DNA from: UBA3537 sp045561735
GTDB lineage: Bacteria; Bacteroidota; Bacteroidia; Flavobacteriales; Flavobacteriaceae
Assembly (NCBI GenBank): GCA_045561735.1
Contig: JBJKXC010000004.1
Coordinates: 1 to 58,783, forward strand
Length of the DNA stretch: 58,783 nt
Direction: 5' to 3'
The notes below the pieces were generated by a model, which searched no databases, was not told the origin of the DNA, and was given only the letters and a program-made list of their open reading frames with translations. Within the stretch, counting starts at the first letter, position 1, and each line of letters begins with the position of its first letter. Shown here piece after piece: positions 46,279-54,677 of the stretch. Both the position numbers and the translations under genes were made by a program.

Positions 46279-47571
46279 ATGACTTTTTTGCCAAATATTA
46301 TTTTTGGGATCATCTTGGTTGCTGGCATTGGTTTTTTTGTGCGAAATATTCAGAGGCTCAGGCGTAATATTAAATTGGGGGTCGATATTCCAATAGAGGG
46401 GCCTAGTAAACAACGCTGGGCCAACATGGCACGCATTGCTTTGGGTCAAAGTAAGATGGTTAGGCGTCCCATATCAGGGCTTTTGCATATTATTGTGTAT
46501 ATCGGCTTTATCATAATTAATATTGAAGTTTTAGAAATTGTAATTGATGGTCTTTTTGGTACACATCGTATTTTTTCTTCCCTAGGGCTCCTTTACGGAA
46601 TCTTGATTGGAACTTTTGAAATTTTAGCCCTTCTTGTTTTTATATCTGTTATTTTCTTTTGGACACGTAGAAATGTCATGCGGCTGAAACGATTTATGAG
46701 CCCCGAAATGAAAGGTTGGCCCAAACAAGACGCAAATCTTATTATATATTTTGAAATTATCCTAATGGGTCTCTTCATAACTATGAATACCGCAGATGTA
46801 CAGTTTCAAGCCATGGACTCAGGAAATGTTATTAGTGGATTTATAGCTCCTTTGTTTGACGGATTACCATTACATGCTATCGAAAGAACCGCTTGGTGGC
46901 TTCACATTATTGGGATTTTAATTTTCCTGAATTATTTGTACTATTCAAAACATTTGCACATTCTTTTGGCTTTCCCTAACACCTATTTTGGGAGTTTAAA
47001 ACCTAACGGTCATTTAAACAACATTGAATCTGTGACCAATGAGGTCAAGCTGATGATGGATCCCGATGCTGATCCTTATGCAGTTTCAGAAGATGGCGCT
47101 GAGGTCCCAGAAAAATTTGGTGTCAGTGATGTTTTTGATTTGAATAGAATTCAATTGCTCAATGCCTATACTTGTACCGAGTGTGGTCGCTGCACTAGCG
47201 AATGTCCAGCAAACCAAACAGGCAAGAAATTATCGCCACGAAAAATCATGATGGATACGCGAGACCGTTTACAGGAAGTAGCAAAAAACATTGAAACTAA
47301 CAAGGGGAAGTTTATTTCTGATGGTAAGCAACTCCTCGGTAATTATGTAAGTAATGAAGAAATTTGGGCTTGTACGAGCTGCAATGCCTGTGTTGAGGCA
47401 TGCCCTGTAAGCATAAATCCATTGTCCATTATCTTGGACTTACGCCGTTATCTTGTTATGGAACAAAGTGCAGCTCCAGTGGAGCTCAACAACATGATGA
47501 CCAATATAGAAAATAACGGTGCACCATGGCCGTATAACCAAATGGACCGATTAAATTGGAATAATGAATAA
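46279..47571 (+). CDS. Membrane (Fe-S)-binding oxidoreductase subunit, HdrC/GlpC-like
   Basis: This 430-aa protein has about five hydrophobic helices in residues 1-235, resembling the b-type cytochrome part of HdrE/NarI-like subunits (candidate haem histidines include those in WWLHIIG and SKHLHILL). A ferredoxin-like region follows with two CxxCxxCxxxC motifs: Cys299-302-305-309 and Cys365-368-371-375, two [4Fe-4S] sites. It should pass electrons between quinone and the cytoplasmic CCG-domain protein encoded two genes downstream. The donor is unknown. The operon spacing is tight (17 bases to the next gene). Confidence 0.88.
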   Translation: MTFLPNIIFGIILVAGIGFFVRNIQRLRRNIKLGVDIPIEGPSKQRWANMARIALGQSKMVRRPISGLLHIIVYIGFIIINIEVLEIVIDGLFGTHRIFSSLGLLYGILIGTFEILALLVFISVIFFWTRRNVMRLKRFMSPEMKGWPKQDANLIIYFEIILMGLFITMNTADVQFQAMDSGNVISGFIAPLFDGLPLHAIERTAWWLHIIGILIFLNYLYYSKHLHILLAFPNTYFGSLKPNGHLNNIESVTNEVKLMMDPDADPYAVSEDGAEVPEKFGVSDVFDLNRIQLLNAYTCTECGRCTSECPANQTGKKLSPRKIMMDTRDRLQEVAKNIETNKGKFISDGKQLLGNYVSNEEIWACTSCNACVEACPVSINPLSIILDLRRYLVMEQSAAPVELNNMMTNIENNGAPWPYNQMDRLNWNNE

Positions 47572-47588
47572 AAAATTAAATTAAAATA

Positions 47589-48035
47589 ATGAAACGACAA
47601 GAAGCAGACGCATTATTACATCATATAGACGAACAAGGAGAGCTTATAAGTCCTGTTTTACCAAAAGGTGTAAAAAATTATTTAATTGACATTGATGGAA
47701 CCATAACTGAGGACGTTCCTAATGAGGAGCCTGAACGCATGGCTACTTGCCTTCCTTTTGAAGATGCAAAAATAACCTGTAACAATTGGTATGCCGAAGG
47801 TCACATGATTTGTTTTTTCACATCGCGAACGGAAGAGCACAGAACTGTGACTGAAACTTGGTTGAAAAAATATGGTTTTAATTACCACACCTTATTAATG
47901 GGCAAACCTAGAGGAGGTAATTACCACTGGATTGATAATCATTTGGTAAAGGCCACTCGATACAGAGGTAAGTTTACAGAATTAGTAGAAAAAGAAGTTA
48001 CCATTCAAGTTTTTGACGACGGAAAAAACGAATAA
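47589..48035 (+). CDS. Small HAD-like phosphatase of unknown substrate
   Basis: This 148-aa protein is often named phosphoheptose isomerase in flavobacteria, but the motifs are those of the HAD superfamily: nucleophile Asp34 and acid Asp36 (LIDIDGTIT), Thr78/Ser79 (FFTSR), Lys106 (MGKPRGG) and Asp116 (WIDN). No SIS-type isomerase domain is visible. It lacks a large cap, so it could act on macromolecular or bulky phosphates. It sits between the two halves of an Fe-S oxidoreductase (17 bases after one, 2 before the next), which hints at a shared pathway. The substrate is unknown. Confidence 0.82.
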   Translation: MKRQEADALLHHIDEQGELISPVLPKGVKNYLIDIDGTITEDVPNEEPERMATCLPFEDAKITCNNWYAEGHMICFFTSRTEEHRTVTETWLKKYGFNYHTLLMGKPRGGNYHWIDNHLVKATRYRGKFTELVEKEVTIQVFDDGKNE

Positions 48036-48037
48036 AA

Positions 48038-48826
48038 ATGAAAGAAGCACTTAAAGTACCAACCATTGCAGAATTGCACGCGCAGGGGATTTCCCCCGAA
48101 GTTTTGTTTTGGGTAGGTTGTGCTGGAAGTTTTGATGACAGAGCCAAAAAAATTACCAAGGCACTTGTTAAGATTATGCACAGTGCAAAGGTATCATTTG
48201 CAGTTTTAGGAACAGAAGAAAGTTGTACCGGAGACCCTGCAAAACGTGCCGGCAACGAGTTTTTATTTCAAATGCAAGCGGTCACTAACATTGAAGTGAT
48301 GAATTTATATAAAGTAAAAAAAATAGTTACTGCTTGTCCACATTGTTTCAATACCATTAAAAATGAATATCCCTCCTTGGGTGGGCGTTACGAGGTCGTA
48401 CACCACACCCAGTTTTTGAAAAGCCTTTTAGAGAATGGTAGGCTCACTATAGAGGGTGGTCAATTTAGAGGCAAACGAATTACTTTCCATGATCCTTGTT
48501 ATTTGGGGCGTGCTAATAATATTTATGAAGCCCCTAGAGAATTGATTAAAAAATTGGATGCCCAGCTAGTAGAAATGAAAAAATCTCGTAGAAATGGTCT
48601 GTGCTGTGGTGCGGGTGGTGCTCAAATGTTTAAGGATGCGGAACCGGGCAATAAAGAAATTAATATAGAACGCACAGAGCAAGCATTAGAGACAAAGCCC
48701 GATATTATCGCCGCTGGCTGTCCTTTTTGTAATACCATGATGACAGACGGGGTTAAAAACAAGGCTGAAGTTCAAGTGAAGGTTAAAGATATTGCAGAAA
48801 TGATTGCTGAAGCAAAAGATTTGTAG
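48038..48826 (+). CDS. CCG-domain (Fe-S)-binding oxidoreductase subunit
   Basis: This 262-aa protein has two cysteine-rich CCG domains, as in HdrB, LutA and GlpC C-termini. The second is complete: Cys154, Cys189-Cys190 and Cys228/Cys231 (GLCCGAGG, GCPFCN). The first has Cys28, Ser62-Cys63 in place of Cys-Cys, and Cys100/Cys103 (ACPHCF), so it may bind a different or no cluster. Together with the membrane subunit encoded at 46279 it makes an HdrDE-like module. Similar modules in other bacteria couple to lactate, acyl-CoA or ETF oxidation. The substrate here is unknown. Confidence 0.88.
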   Translation: MKEALKVPTIAELHAQGISPEVLFWVGCAGSFDDRAKKITKALVKIMHSAKVSFAVLGTEESCTGDPAKRAGNEFLFQMQAVTNIEVMNLYKVKKIVTACPHCFNTIKNEYPSLGGRYEVVHHTQFLKSLLENGRLTIEGGQFRGKRITFHDPCYLGRANNIYEAPRELIKKLDAQLVEMKKSRRNGLCCGAGGAQMFKDAEPGNKEINIERTEQALETKPDIIAAGCPFCNTMMTDGVKNKAEVQVKVKDIAEMIAEAKDL

Positions 48827-48827
48827 C

Positions 48828-49313
48828 ATGACTGTTGACTTTCAAACATTGCCAGAAACTGCACGCATTTGGATATACCAATGCAACCGCTCCTTTTCTG
48901 AAGAGGAAATCCTGGACATCTCCAAAAAATTATACACTTTTTTAGAGGGCTGGACCGCCCATGGTACCGATTTAAAGGCCGCCTTTGAATTCAAGTACAA
49001 GCGCTTTATAATCATTGGATTGGATCAAGAAAGGCAAAAGGCAACAGGTTGTTCTATAGATGCCTCTGTTCATTTTATAAAGCAGTTGGAAACAACATAT
49101 AAAGTAGACCTTTTGGATAAATTAAACGTCTCCTACAAACAAGGGGATTATGTCGCATATAAAACACTTAAAGACTTTAAAAAAATGGCTAAAGATAAAG
49201 CAGTTTCTAAAAACACCATTGTCTTTAACCATTTGGTTCAAACAAAAGCAGAATACTTAGACCACTGGGAAGTTCCTGCAATTGATAGTTGGCATGCCCG
49301 TTTTTTTAGTTGA
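48828..49313 (+). CDS. Conserved protein of unknown function, often called ABC transporter ATPase
   Basis: The ATG at 48828, 1 base after the previous stop, gives a 161-aa cytoplasmic protein. Family members in flavobacteria are often labelled ABC transporter ATPase, but no Walker A, Walker B or signature motif is present. Recognisable stretches are TARIWIYQCNRSFSEEE near residue 9, WTAHGTDLKAAFEFKYKRFI near 42, and CSIDASVHFIK near 74. I assign no function. It is the last gene of the Fe-S operon. Confidence 0.8.
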   Translation: MTVDFQTLPETARIWIYQCNRSFSEEEILDISKKLYTFLEGWTAHGTDLKAAFEFKYKRFIIIGLDQERQKATGCSIDASVHFIKQLETTYKVDLLDKLNVSYKQGDYVAYKTLKDFKKMAKDKAVSKNTIVFNHLVQTKAEYLDHWEVPAIDSWHARFFS

Positions 49314-49498
49314 GAAAACTTTACACTTATTTGACATTTCAGTTTAATTTTTGAAATCATACATTTAATATACACACCAAAAGGCTTTTATTTAATTAAA
49401 CCATTTTTTTTAAAAAATTATACGGTTCATAGTTGTTAAATTTTAAGCAAAAAACAGTAATTTGGTATGGTATTATCAACCATACTGAAAACTTATTT

Positions 49499-52408
49499 AT
49501 GCGTTCTATTCTTCCTCTTTTTTTAGGCCTCAACATGTGTTTATTGGTTGCACAATCGCCCCTAACTGCACCAGATTCATTAGCACAAAACCAATGGGTT
49601 GACAGTGTTTACAGCACTTTGAGTACAAAGCAAAAAATAGGTCAACTTTTTATGGTTCAAGTTTTTTCTGATAAAAAGAATCTCAACAAGGCCAAACTCA
49701 TCAACCTTATCAAGCAGCATCAGATTGGAGGTTTGATTTATTCAAAGGGAGGTCCTGTTCGCCAAGCGCATTTAAACAATGAACTACAAGCTGTTTCCAA
49801 GCTTCCTTTATTGGTGGGTATGGATGCCGAATGGGGTTTAAGCATGCGGCTTGACTCAACTTATGCATTTCCCTGGAACATGACTTTAGGGGCTATAACA
49901 GATTTGGAACTGGTGCGACAAACAGGTCAGCACATTGGAGCACATTGTAAACGATTAGGTGTACACTTTAATTTTGCACCAGTTGTCGATATCAATACAA
50001 ATCCCATTAATCCAATCATTGGAAACCGCTCTTTTGGTGAAGACAAGCAAAATGTTACTGATAAGGCCTTAGCTTTTATGCAAGGTCTTCAAAGCAAGGG
50101 TGTTTTGGCTAATGCCAAACACTTTCCAGGTCATGGTGACACCGATGAAGATTCTCATAAAGCCTTACCCGTGGTTAGCTTTGGAAAAAAACGCCTTCAA
50201 AACGTAGAATTATATCCCTACAAAATTTTGATTAAAAATGGACTTTCCAGTGTCATGGTGGCTCATTTAAATGTGCCTGCACTGGAACCTAAAAGTCAAT
50301 ACCCCTCTTCATTGTCCAAACGTATAGTTAGTAAAATTTTAAAATCAAAGCTCGATTTTAAGGGTTTGATTTTTACAGATGCACTGGACATGAAAGGCGT
50401 TTCAAATTACAGTTCGGCTGGTGCAATTGACTTACAGGCTTTTATGGCGGGTAACGATGTATTATTAATGTCTAAAGATGTAAGACAAGGCATTGAAAAA
50501 ATAACAGCTGCATATGATTCTGGAGAAATTACAGAGGTCCGTTTAGCCCATTCTGTTAAAAAGATTTTACGCGCTAAATACAAAGTAGGTTTGCATATGT
50601 ATCAGCCTGTAGCGATTGAAAATCTTATTGAAGACTTGAACCGCCCAATAGACGATGTTTTGTATGAGCGTTTGATGCAAAATGCACACACAATTGTTAA
50701 AAATAAAAACTCATCTATCCCAATAAAAGATTTGAAATTACAGAACGTTGCCTACCTTCCGATGGGGGACGTTTCAGGCGATACATTTTACAATTCATTG
50801 CAACAATATACGAAGGTGGATAAAATTGAATCTCAAAACCTTGATGTGGTGGTGGCTTCTTTAAAATCTTACAATTCTGTGATAATTGGATTCCATAAAT
50901 CCAATTTAAGCCCATGGAAAGCTTATCAATTTTCAAATAAGGAATTGGTTTGGTTGCAAGAAATCGCACGCCATAACAAGGTAATTTTAACGATTTTTGC
51001 TAAACCCTATGCTTTAAATACTTTAAAATTATCTTCAAACATAGAAAGTATTTTGTTGGCTTATCAAAACAGTGAAATTTCTCAACAAGTTGCAGCTCAA
51101 ATTATTTTTGGTGCTTTGCCCGCAAAAGGAAAATTGCCTGTAAGCATTTCCAATACATCTTTCAAGTTTGGTCAGGGGATCCAAACTCAAGCATTGGGAA
51201 GATTGGCTTATGGTATTCCTGAAAGTGTAGGCATTAGTTCCAAGCGGCTCTTAAAGTTAGACTCTATTGCCCATTTAGCAATCGACAAAAAAATGACTCC
51301 TGGTTTGCAACTTCTTGTGGCACGCAAAGGCAAGGTCGTTTACCACAAAAGTTTTGGTCACCATACTTATGAGAATAAGATAAAGGTTTCCCCCAACGAC
51401 TTGTACGATGTGGCTTCACTAACTAAAATTTTAGTTACACTGCCTCTACTTATGGAGTTGGTCGATGCTGGAGTACTTGCTTTAGACGACCGATTGGAAA
51501 CTTTACTGCCAAGCTACAAAAATTCTAATAAAGCCCATATCACCCTCAAAGAAATGTTGTCCCATTTTGCTCAACTAAAACCTTGGATTCCGTTTTACTC
51601 CGCTACTTTAGATTCCGTAACCCAAAAACCTCATCCAGATTTTTTCAGACCCAAAAAATCCTTCGATTTTCCGATTCAAATTTCGGAAAATAAATTTCTT
51701 CGCGCTGATTTTACCGATACTATTTATGAAAACATTTTTGCATCTGAGCTTTTGGAAAAGCGAAAATACCGCTACAGTGACTTGCCTTACTATGTTCTAA
51801 AAGAATTTATTGAGAATCATTACGAACTTCCATTAAATGATTTGATTCAACAACACTTTTACAGTTCCTTAGGCGCCAATTTTTCCACCTATCTACCTTT
51901 AAATCGCTTCGACAAAACTCAAATTATTCCTACAGAACAGGACAATTATTTTCGCTTTGAAAAGGTTCATGGTCATGTGCACGATATGGGCGCTGCTATG
52001 CAAAATGGAGTGGGGGGACATGCCGGTTTATTCAGTACAGCAAATGATGTAGCCAAGCTGATGCAAATGTATTTGCAAAATGGGGCTTATGGTGGAGAAA
52101 ACTTCATCAAAGCTCAAACCGTTACTGCTTTTAACACCTGTTATTATTGTGATGACGATAATAGAAGAGGTGTGGGCTTTGACAAACCCCAACTGGTGGA
52201 AGATGGCCCTACCTGTGGTTGTGTGTCCATGCAAAGTTTTGGGCATTCGGGATTTACAGGCACCTTTGCTTGGGCCGATCCTGAGGAAGAGATTATTTAT
52301 GTATTTTTGTCCAACCGAACATATCCTGATTCCAAGAATAACCGCTTGCTTGAGGAAAATATTCGGACTAAAATCCAACGGAATATTCAAGAAGCCATTA
52401 CAGATTAA
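49499..52408 (+). CDS. GH3 beta-N-acetylglucosaminidase fused to class C beta-lactamase-like serine hydrolase
   Basis: The ATG at 49499 starts a signal peptide (MRSILPLFLGLNMCLLVAQ) and a 969-aa protein; an earlier frame from 49433 adds 22 unlikely residues. The GH3 domain (about 30-370) has the NagZ signature KHFPGHGDTDEDSH near 207 and nucleophile Asp in TDALDMKG near 293. A linker resembling the GH3 C-terminal domain follows to about 570. Residues about 590-965 are a serine hydrolase: SLTK near 638, YSD near 758, and HSG near 916. It probably trims GlcNAc and peptide parts of peptidoglycan in the periplasm. bshA starts 1 base after its stop. Confidence 0.92.
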   Translation: MRSILPLFLGLNMCLLVAQSPLTAPDSLAQNQWVDSVYSTLSTKQKIGQLFMVQVFSDKKNLNKAKLINLIKQHQIGGLIYSKGGPVRQAHLNNELQAVSKLPLLVGMDAEWGLSMRLDSTYAFPWNMTLGAITDLELVRQTGQHIGAHCKRLGVHFNFAPVVDINTNPINPIIGNRSFGEDKQNVTDKALAFMQGLQSKGVLANAKHFPGHGDTDEDSHKALPVVSFGKKRLQNVELYPYKILIKNGLSSVMVAHLNVPALEPKSQYPSSLSKRIVSKILKSKLDFKGLIFTDALDMKGVSNYSSAGAIDLQAFMAGNDVLLMSKDVRQGIEKITAAYDSGEITEVRLAHSVKKILRAKYKVGLHMYQPVAIENLIEDLNRPIDDVLYERLMQNAHTIVKNKNSSIPIKDLKLQNVAYLPMGDVSGDTFYNSLQQYTKVDKIESQNLDVVVASLKSYNSVIIGFHKSNLSPWKAYQFSNKELVWLQEIARHNKVILTIFAKPYALNTLKLSSNIESILLAYQNSEISQQVAAQIIFGALPAKGKLPVSISNTSFKFGQGIQTQALGRLAYGIPESVGISSKRLLKLDSIAHLAIDKKMTPGLQLLVARKGKVVYHKSFGHHTYENKIKVSPNDLYDVASLTKILVTLPLLMELVDAGVLALDDRLETLLPSYKNSNKAHITLKEMLSHFAQLKPWIPFYSATLDSVTQKPHPDFFRPKKSFDFPIQISENKFLRADFTDTIYENIFASELLEKRKYRYSDLPYYVLKEFIENHYELPLNDLIQQHFYSSLGANFSTYLPLNRFDKTQIIPTEQDNYFRFEKVHGHVHDMGAAMQNGVGGHAGLFSTANDVAKLMQMYLQNGAYGGENFIKAQTVTAFNTCYYCDDDNRRGVGFDKPQLVEDGPTCGCVSMQSFGHSGFTGTFAWADPEEEIIYVFLSNRTYPDSKNNRLLEENIRTKIQRNIQEAITD

Positions 52409-52409
52409 A

Positions 52410-53546
52410 ATGAAAATAGGAATTGTTTGTTACCCAACCTTTGGCGGCAGTGGCGTGATTGCCACAGAACTCGGCTTAGAGTTGTCCCGAAAAGGGCATG
52501 AAGTCCATTTTATTACATACCGACAGCCCGTAAGGCTTGAACTGATCAGCGAAAATGTTCATTTTCACGAAGTTAATGTGCCTGATTACCCATTATTTCA
52601 TTACCAGCCCTATGAATTGGCATTGTCTAGTAAGATTGTGGACATGGTCAAAATTTACAAAATAGATGTGTTACATGTGCATTATGCCATCCCACACGCC
52701 TATGCGGGCTACATGGCTAAACAAATGTTACATCAAGAAGGTATTGTATTGCCAATTGTTACCACTTTACACGGTACGGACATCACCCTTGTAGGAAGCC
52801 ACCCTTTTTACAAAACTGCGGTGACTTTTAGCATTAATAATTCCGATGCCGTTACATCAGTATCTCAAAGTTTAAAAGACGCAACTCAAAGGTTATTTCA
52901 GACCCAAAAAGAGATCAACGTTATTCCAAATTTTATAGACTTGAATAAGTATAAGGAGACTGTGAATTTATGTCCGAGAGGACTTTTGGCAAGCGCTGAA
53001 GAGCGCGTGATTACCCATGTGAGTAATTTTAGACCCGTAAAACGCATTCCAGATGTGATTCATGTTTTCAACAACATTCAAAAAGAAATCCCATCTAAAT
53101 TGATGATGGTTGGAGAGGGACCCGAGCGTTCTTCTGCCGAACGTCTCTGCGCACAACTTGGAATTCAAGACCGCGTGGTGTTTTTGGGTAACAGCAACGA
53201 GGTTAATAAAATTTTGTGTTTCAGTGATTTATTTCTTTTGCCTTCAGAAACTGAAAGTTTTGGACTGTCTGCCTTGGAAGCCATGGCGTCAGGCGTTCCT
53301 GTCATTTCAAGTGATACTGGTGGTTTGCCAGAAGTCAACATTGATGGTCTCTCCGGGTTTTTAAGTCCAGTGGGAGATATAGAAAGTATGTCCAAAAATG
53401 CTCTTCATATTTTAAAAGATTCTGATACGCTTCAAAACTTTAAAACGGCTGCAAAAACTGTCGCTTCAAAATTTGGCATTCATCAAATCGTCTCCAGTTA
53501 CGAAGTGATTTATGAAACTGCTCTAAAAAATTGTATCTCAATTTAG
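52410..53546 (+). CDS. bshA: N-acetyl-alpha-D-glucosaminyl L-malate synthase
   Basis: This 378-aa GT4 glycosyltransferase makes GlcNAc-malate from UDP-GlcNAc and L-malate, the first step of bacillithiol synthesis. The start MKIGIVCYPTFGGSGVIATE at 52410 is the family N-terminus; a longer frame from 52080 lies inside the upstream gene and is rejected. Other marks are LHGTDITLVG near 124, SNFRPVKR near 206, and the donor-binding LLPSETESFGLSALEAMASG near 275. The bshB and bshC partners are not in the window. Confidence 0.93.
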   Translation: MKIGIVCYPTFGGSGVIATELGLELSRKGHEVHFITYRQPVRLELISENVHFHEVNVPDYPLFHYQPYELALSSKIVDMVKIYKIDVLHVHYAIPHAYAGYMAKQMLHQEGIVLPIVTTLHGTDITLVGSHPFYKTAVTFSINNSDAVTSVSQSLKDATQRLFQTQKEINVIPNFIDLNKYKETVNLCPRGLLASAEERVITHVSNFRPVKRIPDVIHVFNNIQKEIPSKLMMVGEGPERSSAERLCAQLGIQDRVVFLGNSNEVNKILCFSDLFLLPSETESFGLSALEAMASGVPVISSDTGGLPEVNIDGLSGFLSPVGDIESMSKNALHILKDSDTLQNFKTAAKTVASKFGIHQIVSSYEVIYETALKNCISI

Positions 53547-53608
53547 TGGCTGCTAGCGCTTAATTTCTTAATTTTACATCTTAATATTAATCAAAAGGCT
53601 TTGTCATT

Positions 53609-54673
53609 ATGGGTGGAAATTCATTTGGAAATGTTTTTAAATTAACAACTTTTGGGGAATCCCACGGTCCTGCCATTGGCGGGGTGATTGATGGGTGCCC
53701 TGCAGGAGTTTCTATTGATTTTGATAAAATTCAACAAGAGATGGACCGCCGCAAGCCTGGCCAATCCAAGATTGTAACCCAGCGTAAAGAACCTGACACA
53801 GTTGCATTTCAATCCGGAATTTTTGAAGGCGTGACCACCGGAATGCCTATAGGATTTATCATTAAAAATACCGATCAAAAATCAAAGGATTACAGCCACA
53901 TCAAAGATGTATTTCGTCCCAGCCACGCCGATTTTACTTACAACGAAAAATACGGGCAAAGAGACTACAGAGGCGGCGGCCGCAGCTCGGCCAGAGAAAC
54001 CGCTTGTCGTGTGGTTGCAGGTGCCATTGCAAAACAATTTTTAAGTGGTATCTCCATAACGGCTTATACTTCTTCCGTTGGAACCATATCATTGGGGGAG
54101 AACCATCACAATTTGGATTTATCCAAGACCGAAAGCAATATCGTCCGCTGTCCAGATATGGCGGTTGCTGAAGCCATGATTGCCAAAATAAATACCATTC
54201 GTAAAGAAGGCGATACTATTGGTGGTACCGTTTCCTGTGTCCTAAAAAATGTCCCTGTTGGGCTCGGAGAGCCAGTCTACGACCGATTGCACGCCCAATT
54301 GGGAAAAGCCATGTTGTCTATTAATGCTGTCAAAGGGTTTGAGTATGGCTCTGGTTTTGAAGGTGTTAAAATGAAAGGCAGCGCCCATAATGATGCTTTC
54401 AATGCTGATGGCACTACCAAGACCAACCATTCGGGTGGTATTCAAGGGGGTATTAGCAATGGAATGGATATATATTTTAATGTGGCTTTTAAACCTGTTG
54501 CTACTGTGATGCAATCTCAGGACACTGTTGATAAAGCTGGTAATTCGGTAAAAATGCACGGTAAGGGCCGTCACGACCCTTGTGTGGTGCCACGTGCCGT
54601 ACCTATTGTAGAAGCCATGGCAGCATTGGTCTTAGCAGATTTTACGCTGCTTAATCGTCTTTCAAAAAAATAA
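53609..54673 (+). CDS. aroC: Chorismate synthase
   Basis: This 354-aa FMN-dependent enzyme converts 5-enolpyruvylshikimate 3-phosphate to chorismate, the last step of the shikimate pathway. N-terminal GNSFGNVFKLTTFGESHG, the GGGRSSARETACRVVAGA stretch near 125 and the late RHDPCVVPRAVPIVEAM near 320 are the family signatures. Length is normal. It lies 62 bases after bshA and 4 before the DAACS symporter gene. Confidence 0.97.
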   Translation: MGGNSFGNVFKLTTFGESHGPAIGGVIDGCPAGVSIDFDKIQQEMDRRKPGQSKIVTQRKEPDTVAFQSGIFEGVTTGMPIGFIIKNTDQKSKDYSHIKDVFRPSHADFTYNEKYGQRDYRGGGRSSARETACRVVAGAIAKQFLSGISITAYTSSVGTISLGENHHNLDLSKTESNIVRCPDMAVAEAMIAKINTIRKEGDTIGGTVSCVLKNVPVGLGEPVYDRLHAQLGKAMLSINAVKGFEYGSGFEGVKMKGSAHNDAFNADGTTKTNHSGGIQGGISNGMDIYFNVAFKPVATVMQSQDTVDKAGNSVKMHGKGRHDPCVVPRAVPIVEAMAALVLADFTLLNRLSKK

Positions 54674-54677
54674 TATT

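Noticed and set aside
47589..48035. Phosphoheptose isomerase, the usual database name for this family
   Set aside because: No sugar-isomerase (SIS) motif is present, while all four HAD motifs are.
48828..49313. ABC transporter ATPase, the usual database name for this family
   Set aside because: The protein is 161 aa and has no Walker A, Walker B or LSGGQ motif.
52080..52409. 110-residue N-terminal extension of bshA
   Set aside because: It overlaps the end of the serine-hydrolase domain in another frame, and BshA family members begin at MKIGIVCYP.
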